From CAYRPN01 sp964426135 (GTDB taxonomy: Bacteria; Planctomycetota; Phycisphaerae; Phycisphaerales; Phycisphaeraceae): a stretch of 43,946 bases of DNA. Shown piece after piece: positions 7,663 to 14,570 of this stretch. Where the stretch lies: NCBI GenBank assembly GCA_964426135.1, contig CAYRPN010000039.1:1-43946 (forward strand), in the 5' to 3' direction. Position numbers and translations under genes: made by a program. The notes beneath the pieces are model-generated. The model was not told where the DNA came from. It searched no databases and worked only from the letters and a program-made list of their open reading frames with translations. The stretch's first letter is position 1; each line of letters starts with the position of its first letter.

Positions 7663-8178
7663 TCACTTCTGCTCTTTCACCGGCCTGCGCATTTCGAAAG
7701 TGCCGTGATCGCCTGCCGCGCGGTAGGTCGCGAAGAAGCGATCGCCGACGATGTGGCCTTCGCACTGGTATTTGCCGAAGAACAGGCCCAGTTCCGATTC
7801 GCCTTTGAAGGCGTAGCGCCCTGATTCCTCGCGCACTTCCATTTCGATCGTATACTCCGCCACGAAGTCCCAGCCCCACAGCGCGTGGAAGCGTACCTCA
7901 TACAACCCCCCTGCCGCCGCAGGCTCCGCACCGGCTGCCGCGCGTCCCGGTTTCGCAGGCAATTGCGACACGATCGCGCGAAGCTGCCCGGTGTGGTCGG
8001 ACGGATCACTGTGCCAACTGCCCTCCCATCGGCCGAGAATTCCCGTCGCCGGCGCCGGCGACTCCTTCGTGAACGACAATGCCCGCCAGTCGCTATCGAA
8101 TGTGGAGCACCCGGACAGCACAAGTGCGGGCAAGAGGACCAGCCAAACAGACGCGCGGTGCGATATCGTTGCGGACAT
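7663..8178 (-). CDS. Lipoprotein of unknown function
   Basis: A 171-residue predicted lipoprotein. A hydrophobic signal peptide (WLVLLPALVLSGC) ends in lipobox LSGC with Cys24 as the acylation site, so it should be membrane-anchored and face the periplasm. The mature part contains ILGRWEGSWHSDPSDHTG and a repeat of beta-type stretches (YEVRFHALWGWDF, YTIEMEVREESGRYAFKGES, YQCEGHIVGDRFFATY, GTFEMRRP). This pattern suits a small beta-barrel or lipocalin-like fold; I do not recognise the family. ATG 8178 is preferred to ATG 8187 because TAAAAT lies exactly 7 bases before it. Confidence 0.75.
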   Translation of the reverse strand: MSATISHRASVWLVLLPALVLSGCSTFDSDWRALSFTKESPAPATGILGRWEGSWHSDPSDHTGQLRAIVSQLPAKPGRAAAGAEPAAAGGLYEVRFHALWGWDFVAEYTIEMEVREESGRYAFKGESELGLFFGKYQCEGHIVGDRFFATYRAAGDHGTFEMRRPVKEQK

Positions 8179-8185
8179 GCCGGGC

Positions 8186-8193
8186 ATTTTATA
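8186..8193 (-). promoter_or_regulatory. -10 region of lipoprotein gene
   Basis: TATAAAAT on the minus strand contains TAAAAT 7 bases upstream of ATG 8178. No good -35 and no Shine-Dalgarno were found. Leaderless initiation is likely. Confidence 0.5.
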
Positions 8194-8262
8194 GAAGTTA
8201 CATGAATCGCCGAAGGCGACGTTAACATGGCGGAGGCGCGGAGCGATGTGCTGCGAGCAGAG

Positions 8263-8519
8263 AGCCGTTAGCCGATAGCCGTTAGCCGTTAGCCGCTAGC
8301 CGTTAGCCGTTAGCCGCTAGCCGTTAGCCGCTAGCCGCTAGCCGTTAGCCGCTAGCCGTTAGCTCGAAGCATCGGACCTTGCATCGCCGCATAGAGGCTA
8401 ACGGCTAAAGGCTAATGGCTAATGGCTAATGGCTAATGGCTAAAGGCTAATGGCTAATGGCTAATGGCTTTCCGCTCCCCGCTTTCCGCTCCCCGCTCCC
8501 CGCTCCCCCGCCCCCGCTC
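8263..8519. repeat. Inverted heptamer-array block (TTAGCCG / TGGCTAA / TCCCCGC units)
   Basis: Three adjoining arrays keep a 7-base period. At 8263-8363 about 14 units of AGCCGTT or AGCCGCT run in tandem. At 8395-8469 about 10 units of GGCTAAT, GGCTAAA or GGCTAAC run in the opposite sense, so the two could form a long imperfect hairpin. At 8470-8519 units TTTCCGC and TCCCCGC follow, ending 15 bases before the next start codon. The block occupies nearly the whole 350-base gap between divergent genes. Confidence 0.9.
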
Positions 8520-8534
8520 ATCCAGGACGCGTCC

Positions 8535-9692
8535 ATGAAACTCATTCAAATCCTTGTTCTGGTGATGATCGGCAACACTGCCGCCCACATCGCGCTGGCC
8601 CAGCCCGAGGCCAAACCGCAGCCGCCGGCGGCGCCGCCTGTCCCGCCGGCAGGCGCCGACCCATTCGGCCCCGGCGCGCCCCGCGCGCCGGGCACTACCC
8701 CTGCCGCGCCCACGACGCCGGGCGTTACCGCGCCGCCCGCGGTCCCCGCAGCCAAGCCGCCCGCGCCGCCGGTCGATCCAGGTGTCCTTCGTTTTCATCT
8801 GGTGGACGGCTCCGTCCTCATCGGCAAGTCCGCGACAAAATCGCTCGACATCGAAACCCGCTTCGGCAAGCTCACCGTGCCGCTGGAGAAGATTCGCTGG
8901 CTGCGACCCGGCTACGAACAGCAGCCGGCGAGGAAGGCGAGAATCGCGCAGTTGTTCGACCAGCTTGGCGACGACGATCCCGTCAAGCGAAAACCCGCCG
9001 CCACGGAGTTGATCGGCATGGGGACCGGGCTGCGTCCGGAACTGGAGCGTTTCTTCAAGGACGCCAACACCAACCGTGCGACGGAGGCGCGGGTGGTGTA
9101 CGAAAAGATCGCCGAACAAGCAGGCGAAAATGATCAGGGGCCGTTCGAACGACAGGCGCTCAGCGCGATGGATGCAATCGTCACCACCGAGTTCTCGATG
9201 CTCGGCCGGGTCGCGCACGCATCGCTCACCATCGCCAACGAGTACGGCACCTTCAACCTGCCCATCGGGCAGGTGAAGTTCATCGACCGCGGCGGCACAG
9301 TGGAACAGCGAGCCGGGAGCTTCACCGTCAACGAGCAGAACATCATCGGTCGGCAGTGGGCGAGCACGAAAATCCATGTCGACAAAGGCGACAAGATCAT
9401 TCTCCGCGCCAGCGGGCAACTGCAGGTTCCGCGCTTCGGCACGGGGGCTGTCAGCGGACCCGACGGGGCGGCGAATTACGGCTGGTACATCAACGGCAAG
9501 ATTCCCACGGGCGCCCTGATCGTTCGCGTCGGCGCCAGCGGTGAAATCCTCAAGGCAGGCCAATCGTTCACGACCATCGCCAAGGAATCAGGCGAGTTGC
9601 AACTGGGCATCGGCATGAACTCCCGCTACCTCCGCGAAGGCCAGCCGTTCCCCGGGGAATACAAAGTGGATGTGACGGTGACGCGGGACTGA
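8535..9692 (+). CDS. Exported protein with C-terminal PA-IL-like lectin domain
   Basis: A 385-residue exported protein. A signal peptide (about 1-22, ending IALAQ) is followed by a Pro/Ala-rich linker (to about residue 80). The middle has VLRFHLVDGSVLIGKS and FGKLTVPLEKIRWL, a short helical stretch (residues 135-200), then a second copy of the theme, ANEYGTFNLPIGQVKFID. The last 130 residues resemble the galactose-binding PA-IL/LecA fold: VDKGDKIILRASG, YGWYINGKIPTGALIVRVG, GELQLGIGMNSRYL and a closing PGEYKVDVTV. In that family such domains bind calcium and galactosides. A role in binding polysaccharide outside the cytoplasm is inference. ATG 8535 gives the signal peptide; an in-frame upstream extension would run into the heptamer arrays. 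Confidence 0.72.
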   Translation: MKLIQILVLVMIGNTAAHIALAQPEAKPQPPAAPPVPPAGADPFGPGAPRAPGTTPAAPTTPGVTAPPAVPAAKPPAPPVDPGVLRFHLVDGSVLIGKSATKSLDIETRFGKLTVPLEKIRWLRPGYEQQPARKARIAQLFDQLGDDDPVKRKPAATELIGMGTGLRPELERFFKDANTNRATEARVVYEKIAEQAGENDQGPFERQALSAMDAIVTTEFSMLGRVAHASLTIANEYGTFNLPIGQVKFIDRGGTVEQRAGSFTVNEQNIIGRQWASTKIHVDKGDKIILRASGQLQVPRFGTGAVSGPDGAANYGWYINGKIPTGALIVRVGASGEILKAGQSFTTIAKESGELQLGIGMNSRYLREGQPFPGEYKVDVTVTRD

Positions 9693-9709
9693 TGCGGATT
9701 CCTTGCCAT

Positions 9710-9728
9710 TAGCCTCGGGTTCCACCCG
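9710..9728. repeat. TTAGCC..CGGGG hairpin motif
   Basis: ATTAGCCTCGGGTTCCACC and the following CGGGG form a short palindrome of the same family as 9947-9972 and the copy inside pyrK. Confidence 0.5.
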
Positions 9729-9784
9729 GGGACGAACCACCTCACGCCGACGTTTCGCTTCGCAGTATCGGCTCATTTCCGTAA

Positions 9785-9882
9785 GGAACGGGCCCGAAAT
9801 AACTGCGCGAATTGGCGGTCCCCCATTTAGCCGGCGGGCTTGCCCGCCGAGGGCGTCTCGGCGGGCAAGCCCGCCGGCTAAA
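9785..9882. repeat. Composite repeat with 26-bp perfect stem
   Basis: The left part (9785-9830) repeats positions 52-97 in reverse complement. The right part is a perfect hairpin with 26-base arms at 9826-9851 and 9857-9882, and a 5-base loop (GGCGT). Arms begin TTTAGCCGGCGGGCTTGCCC. The 350-base gap 9693-10043 contains this plus two TTAGCC/GGCTAA hairpins and no gene. Confidence 0.85.
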
Positions 9883-9946
9883 TCGGGAAGTCATTTCGGT
9901 CACGATCCTAAGCAGCAGCATTCGCGCAAGCACAAGGTTGGTCGTC

Positions 9947-9972
9947 CCCCGGGCGGAGCCCGGGGCTAATGG
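9947..9972. repeat. CCCCGGG palindrome ending in GGCTAATGGC
   Basis: CCCCCGGGCGGAGCCCGGGG followed by CTAATGGC. It pairs with the motif at 9710-9728, which reads CCATTAGCC in the opposite sense, so the two could be the ends of one element of about 265 bases enclosing the composite repeat. Confidence 0.6.
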
Positions 9973-10043
9973 CGGCATGAAGTGCTGCGCCATTCAATCG
10001 CATCGCGGCGCAACGAGACTGAGCGGAATTGACGGGAGGATGC

Positions 10044-11999
10044 TCAGTTTTCGCCGCGGTTCAGCAGGTACCAGTCGCGCAGCAGATCGAGCTGAAAGCG
10101 GGCAAGCTGCGGATCGCCCCAGACCCACAGCTTCGGCGCATCGGGCGGCAGAAAATGCTCGAGCACGGAGCACCAACGCTCTTCGTCCAGCAGCTTGATC
10201 GTTTCCGGGTTCGCTTCAGCGCGCGGGCGCAGGAGATGTTCCAGCGCGGTCGGATGCCTGACGTGCAGCATGGCGAGCAGGATCGTGCTGCGGGGAAAAT
10301 CATCGAGCATCAACATCTTCTCCGCATGGTGGGCGTAGTCTTCCGCCTGCGGCGCGGTCCTGGCGGTGCGCGACGCGGGAGCCGTTCGCATCCACTGGCC
10401 GAGTTTCATCATGTCGCCGATGCGCGGACGGTCGGCGAACTGCTCGATGGTGCGGTCGACCAGTTCCGCCTCGACGCCCGCCAGGCCGCTGAGGATCGCG
10501 GCGGAAATCTTGGCACCGTCGTGGTAGCGGAAAATCGGCTGATCGAGGTCAACGTCCTTGCCCTTGACGGGCCTGGGCGGCGGTTGCAGCAGGCGACGCA
10601 CAAGAGCGGCGACCTGGTCTTTCGTCAGTCGCTGCACAGCCGCGATGCACGCCTGATCGCGCACCACCGCCTCGTCGTGCGCCAAGAGCGGGAGCACGTG
10701 TTCGGGCTTTGGTTCCGCCATGGCGCGGAACGCGGCGAGCGCCAGCGGCGCGGCCATGGTTTTCGTGGGGCCGCCCTTGACCGGTTCGTCCCGCTTCTGA
10801 GCAACCGCAGCCGGCACACCCTCGAGGCTGGCAAGCCAGGCGAGCGGATCGTCGGCGATGAGCACGATCTCGCTGCCCTTCAGCGCCGCGTCGGTCAGGA
10901 GCCGGCGATCGCGAAGCACGCATGCGAGAATCAAGGGACGGACCAGCACGTTGTCGTGATAGTCGGTGAGCTTGCACTGGCTCGTGAACGTGAGCAATGC
11001 GGCGCGAGCGGGCGATTTCAGATCTGTAATGTCAGCCTTGGCGTCGAGCCTGATGCCGAGGATGGCGCGCCAGCAAGCGAGCTGGTTGGCTTCGGTCACC
11101 GCCGATGGACCTTGCGCGATGAGCTTCGCCAAGGCGTCCGTCGCCAGCGGGGAATCGCTCTGGCTCAAGGCGTAGGCCGCCGCCGCGCGCACCACCGGCG
11201 CCGCGGCTTCATCCTTCAGCGCGCGAATCGCCGGCGCCGGAGTGTCCGGGTTCGTGCGAAGAGCGGTGAAGAGCATGGCCTCGGCAACATCGGCGTCGCC
11301 CGCCCGGCTGAAATCCGCGGCGAACCCGGAATCCGGATCGATGAAGGCGAGCAGCATCCACGCATGGCGGGCGATCATCGGCGTCCGGTCGCCGGCCAGA
11401 CCGATGATCATCGCGTCGTACCTGCCGATGGCCTGCCCCGCAGCTGCGTCGAGCTGCCTGCCTGAAACGCCGCTCGTCGGCCTGAGCCTCCCGCGCAGTT
11501 CCGCGGCACAGACGAGCGCGTTGTAGCGCACCTCCGGCTGCGCATCGGCGGTGAGCTTCTCGAAACTCGCCAGCACACGCGGGTCGGCCGCCAGCGAGGG
11601 CAGATCGGCCAGCAACTGCGCCGCACGCACGCGCTCCTCGGCGTCGGCGTCGCTGGTGATCAGCCCGATCCAGCGCAACCACGCATCGACCGGCACCATC
11701 TCGCGCCGCCAGAGTCCCTCGTGATCCATCGTGAGGAAGAACTCGACAAAGATCGCGTCGCTGCTCGACGAAAGGCGGTCCCACGCTTCGCGGATGATGC
11801 CGGGGTCGCTCGCATGGCGGTGAACGACATAGGCGAACGCCTGGGCGCGCACCTGCGGATCGTCGCTGGTGAGCTGCCCGATCGCCCGCCATCGGTAGAC
11901 GTAAGGAAGAAAATACTTCGACGTCACCACCACCAGCGTGTTCACGATGAACAGGCTGGCGACGATGGTGATCCATGCTTTGCGACGAAGGTGCTTCAT
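10044..11999 (-). CDS. Membrane-anchored HEAT-repeat-like protein
   Basis: A 651-residue protein with one N-terminal transmembrane helix (ITIVASLFIVNTLVVVTSKYF, about residues 9-28). A long alpha-helical solenoid follows, probably facing the periplasm. Repeats of about 35 residues are suggested by DPQVRAQAFAYVV, DAEERVRAAQLLADLP, DAQPEVRYNALVCAAELRG, APVVRAAAAYALSQSD and HDEAVVRDQACIAAVQRL, each with the V-R-xx-A pattern of HEAT/PBS-lyase-like repeats. Such scaffolds mediate protein-protein contacts; no catalytic motif is visible. ATG 11999 is chosen over 12035 because the membrane helix then starts at once and TGTCATAAT lies 9 bases upstream. The gene is transcribed alone. Confidence 0.75.
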   Translation of the reverse strand: MKHLRRKAWITIVASLFIVNTLVVVTSKYFLPYVYRWRAIGQLTSDDPQVRAQAFAYVVHRHASDPGIIREAWDRLSSSSDAIFVEFFLTMDHEGLWRREMVPVDAWLRWIGLITSDADAEERVRAAQLLADLPSLAADPRVLASFEKLTADAQPEVRYNALVCAAELRGRLRPTSGVSGRQLDAAAGQAIGRYDAMIIGLAGDRTPMIARHAWMLLAFIDPDSGFAADFSRAGDADVAEAMLFTALRTNPDTPAPAIRALKDEAAAPVVRAAAAYALSQSDSPLATDALAKLIAQGPSAVTEANQLACWRAILGIRLDAKADITDLKSPARAALLTFTSQCKLTDYHDNVLVRPLILACVLRDRRLLTDAALKGSEIVLIADDPLAWLASLEGVPAAVAQKRDEPVKGGPTKTMAAPLALAAFRAMAEPKPEHVLPLLAHDEAVVRDQACIAAVQRLTKDQVAALVRRLLQPPPRPVKGKDVDLDQPIFRYHDGAKISAAILSGLAGVEAELVDRTIEQFADRPRIGDMMKLGQWMRTAPASRTARTAPQAEDYAHHAEKMLMLDDFPRSTILLAMLHVRHPTALEHLLRPRAEANPETIKLLDEERWCSVLEHFLPPDAPKLWVWGDPQLARFQLDLLRDWYLLNRGEN

Positions 12000-12008
12000 G
12001 CGCGGGAC

Positions 12009-12014
12009 ATTATG
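12009..12014 (-). promoter_or_regulatory. -10 box of the HEAT-like gene
   Basis: CATAAT on the minus strand, preceded by TGT as in an extended -10, lies 9 bases upstream of ATG 11999. No Shine-Dalgarno is seen. Confidence 0.4.
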
Positions 12015-12167
12015 ACAGTAGTTGCGGCTTCCCATACGAACAACGCCGCGCGACGAACGCCGTCCGATGATCCACGGGATCCATCGTCGCGCGCCGCAAA
12101 CGGCCCCACGCGGAATGGACCGCGTCAGCCTGCTTCATTTGAGGATTTTTCCCACTGCAATTTCTCC

Positions 12168-12196
12168 TTGGTGATGGATTTTGTGCAGGCTAGAAT
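12168..12196 (+). promoter_or_regulatory. Candidate promoter of XylR-type regulator
   Basis: TTGGTG, a 17-base spacer and TAGAAT lie in an AT-rich stretch upstream of the regulator. A transcript from here would have a leader of about 50-110 bases depending on the start codon used. Confidence 0.45.
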
Positions 12197-12310
12197 AAAA
12201 ATATCTGATGCAGACCGGTGCGGCGGTCCACGGCATGAGAAATCTGGACTCGACCGTTGGAGGTTCCTGTTCCCGCCCGCCGCCGGCTCATCGGTCCTGG
12301 ACCGACACAC

Positions 12311-13480
12311 GTGAAGCCACGCAAACGGGTCGCGCTGATCATCGAGACATCCAACGAGTATGCCCGCGGGCTGCTCCACGGCATCCGCGCCTACATCCGC
12401 GAGCACGATCCGTGGGCGATCTACTTCAGCGAGCAGAGCCGCGGGGAACCACTGGACTGGCTCGAGGATTTCGACGGTGACGGCATCATTGCCCGCATCG
12501 AGACGCGCGAGATCGCGCAGGCGGTGACCGCCAAGGGCCTGCCGACGATCGATGTCAGCGCCGCGCGGCATGTGCCCGATCTGCCGTGGGTGGAAACGGA
12601 CAACCTGGCGATCGCCCGGCTGGCGGCGGAGCACCTGCTGGGCCGGGGCTTCCGGCACTTCGGATTCTGCGGGGCGCCGATGTTCAACTGGTCGCGCGAG
12701 CGCAGCGATCACTTCGAGCGCCTCATCCGCGATGCCGGCCGCGAGTGCAGCGTCTATCCATCCAAGCCCTGGCGCAGCCGGGAAACCTGGCCCGCCTGGG
12801 TTCGCGAGCAGAAGGCGGTGGAGGCGTGGATCCGGTCATTGCCAAGGCCCTGCGGAATCATGGCGTGCTACGACATCCGCGCGCAGCAGGTGGTCGAGGT
12901 GTGCAGGAATCTGAGCATCGCCGTCCCCGACGAAATGGCGGTCGTGGGCGTGGACAACGACGAACTGTTGTGCGACCTGTGCGATCCGCCGCTGTCGAGC
13001 GTGGCGCCCGACACGGATCGCACCGGGTACACGGCGGCGGAGTTGCTCGACCGGATGATGGCGGGGAAAAAGGTTCCCGCCGACGCCCACCTGATTCCGC
13101 CGCTGGGGCTGGTCACGCGGGAGTCCACCGATGTGCTGGCGGTGGCGGATGGGGAAGTCTCGGCGGCGATGCGTTACATCCGCGATCATGCGTGCGAAGG
13201 CATCGGCGTGGAGGATGTGCTCGCCCATGTGCCGGTGTCGCGACGGGTGCTGGACAAGCGGTTTCGCGCGCTGCTCGGTCGCACCGTGCACGACGAGATC
13301 GGCCGGCTTCAGATCGAGCGGGTCAAGGAGCTGCTCGCCGAGACGGACCTGCCGCTGGCAACGGTGGCGGCCCGCGCCGGCTTCAACTATGTCGAGTACA
13401 TGAGCGTGGTCTTCAAGAAGAAGACGGGCATGCCTCCCAGCGATTTCCGCGCCGCCAAACGGAAATTCGCCGCCCGCTGA
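12311..13480 (+). CDS. XylR-type AraC-family transcriptional regulator
   Basis: A 389-residue regulator. Residues about 5-275 form a LacI-type periplasmic-binding-protein-like sugar sensor: RVALIIETSNEYARGLLHGI, WVETDNLAIARLAAEHLLGRG, GIMACYDIRAQQVVE, VPDEMAVVGVDNDELLCDLCDPPLSSV. Residues about 285-389 form an AraC-type double helix-turn-helix (VEDVLAHVPVSRRVLDKRFRA and LATVAARAGFNYVEYMSVVF, ending KKKTGMPPSDFR). This matches E. coli XylR in architecture. The ligand is probably a sugar but cannot be read from sequence. GTG 12311 fits the family start; a TTG at 12257 is an alternative. A pseudopilin-like gene follows 121 bases downstream in the same direction, a recurring planctomycete arrangement. 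Confidence 0.88.
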   Translation: MKPRKRVALIIETSNEYARGLLHGIRAYIREHDPWAIYFSEQSRGEPLDWLEDFDGDGIIARIETREIAQAVTAKGLPTIDVSAARHVPDLPWVETDNLAIARLAAEHLLGRGFRHFGFCGAPMFNWSRERSDHFERLIRDAGRECSVYPSKPWRSRETWPAWVREQKAVEAWIRSLPRPCGIMACYDIRAQQVVEVCRNLSIAVPDEMAVVGVDNDELLCDLCDPPLSSVAPDTDRTGYTAAELLDRMMAGKKVPADAHLIPPLGLVTRESTDVLAVADGEVSAAMRYIRDHACEGIGVEDVLAHVPVSRRVLDKRFRALLGRTVHDEIGRLQIERVKELLAETDLPLATVAARAGFNYVEYMSVVFKKKTGMPPSDFRAAKRKFAAR

Positions 13481-13601
13481 GCCTGCCAGATTTCACATGC
13501 CGGTTGATCAGATCATCATGGACGCCGCGACGCCGCCCGGATTGAATACAGACATTAGAAGACTTGCACCGGGTCACGTTCAATCGCGCGAGGTTCCTTC
13601 C

Positions 13602-14294
13602 ATGCCCCCACAGCACACGCCACGCCGCGGGTTCACGCTCGTCGAGATGCTGCTCGTGGTGACCGTGATCGTGGTTCTCATCGGCATGCTGCTGCCGGCG
13701 CTGGCGAACTCGCGGGAATCGACCCGCATCGCCGTCTGCGCGAATAACGAACGGCAGATCTACAACGCGCTGTCGGAATACTCGGTCGCCAACGTCCGCC
13801 GCTTTCCCTACGACACCGATACTTACAACGGCAACTGGATGTGGGACATGACGCCGGACGCGACGAACCAGATGGCGTCCTACGGCGGCGGCAAGCTGGA
13901 CATCTTCTTCTGCCCGTCCAGTTCCGAACAGAACGCGGGCGTACACTGGACTTTCAATGTGAATTACCGCGTGCTCGGCTATTTCTTTACGCTCAAGCGA
14001 CACAGCGGACCGATGGCCGGCTGGGCCCAGTTTCTCACCGGCAAGAAGTGGGTGAAGTCATTCTCCGATCATTACAGCCACGCGTCGCAGGAACTGGTCA
14101 CCGACGCCAACCTTTCCAGCGCCGGCAACTTCGCGAGGATCGTCGGCGGGTCGCCCATCCCACATCGCAGTTCGCACCTGGGCGCCGCCAGCAAGCCGAC
14201 CGGCGGCAACATTCTCTTCCTCGACGGCCACGTCGATTGGCGCCCCTTCAGCGACATGCTGCTGCAGTACCAGGGGCCGGATCACTGGTTCTGA
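13602..14294 (+). CDS. Type IV pseudopilin-like protein (DUF1559-type, H-X9-DG)
   Basis: A 230-residue protein starting with a short basic leader and the prepilin motif RRGFTLVEMLLVVTVIVVLI, giving expected peptidase cleavage between Gly and Phe and the conserved Glu5. The hydrophobic helix would pack into a pseudopilus or anchor the protein. The C-terminal part ends with GGNILFLDGHVDW, the H-X9-DG signature of the large planctomycete/verrucomicrobial pseudopilin family. Function is unknown; roles in secretion or cell surface have been proposed for the group. ATG 13602 is chosen because it places the prepilin motif at the N-terminus; an in-frame start at 13497 would add 35 residues before it. 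It follows the XylR-type regulator. Confidence 0.85.
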   Translation: MPPQHTPRRGFTLVEMLLVVTVIVVLIGMLLPALANSRESTRIAVCANNERQIYNALSEYSVANVRRFPYDTDTYNGNWMWDMTPDATNQMASYGGGKLDIFFCPSSSEQNAGVHWTFNVNYRVLGYFFTLKRHSGPMAGWAQFLTGKKWVKSFSDHYSHASQELVTDANLSSAGNFARIVGGSPIPHRSSHLGAASKPTGGNILFLDGHVDWRPFSDMLLQYQGPDHWF

Positions 14295-14342
14295 GCCGAC
14301 CACGACGTAAGGCGCGTCAGGGTTTGGCGAGCACGCACCAAT

Positions 14343-14442
14343 GAGCCGTGCAGGATCAACATCGCATGTGGGACGACTTTCCAAGTCGTCCGGCTGGGCG
14401 CGAAGCGATTCGAATCTGCGGAGTTAATCTTGCACGGCTCCT
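14343..14442 (+). repeat. 100-bp terminal-inverted-repeat element, copy 1
   Basis: Ends GAGCCGTGCA and TGCACGGCTC are inverted repeats, and an internal 9-base stem GGACGACTT/AAGTCGTCC has a 3-base loop. The element is nearly identical, with about four differences, to the inverted copy at 40773-40874. It lies in the 276-base gap between the convergent pseudopilin and RND pump genes; nothing else is recognised in that gap. Confidence 0.88.
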
Positions 14443-14570
14443 AACGGCAACTGGAAACGCAATGCGGTGCGTCCGCGCCGAGCCTTGACGCACCCTACCG
14501 CAAGCTGATGCCCATCGGCTGCGTTGCTTCTTGTTCAACTCTGAAATGACAAGGCCCGAAGACTCGGCAT

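Noticed and set aside
8263..8519. CRISPR-like array
   Set aside because: Units are 7 bases with no spacers between them, and no cas gene is present.
12125..12712. Minus-strand frame of 195 codons opposite the XylR-type regulator
   Set aside because: It is antisense to a clear sensor domain and has no family features.
13497..13601. Longer N-terminus for the pseudopilin
   Set aside because: The prepilin peptidase motif must be near the N-terminus; adding 35 residues would bury it.
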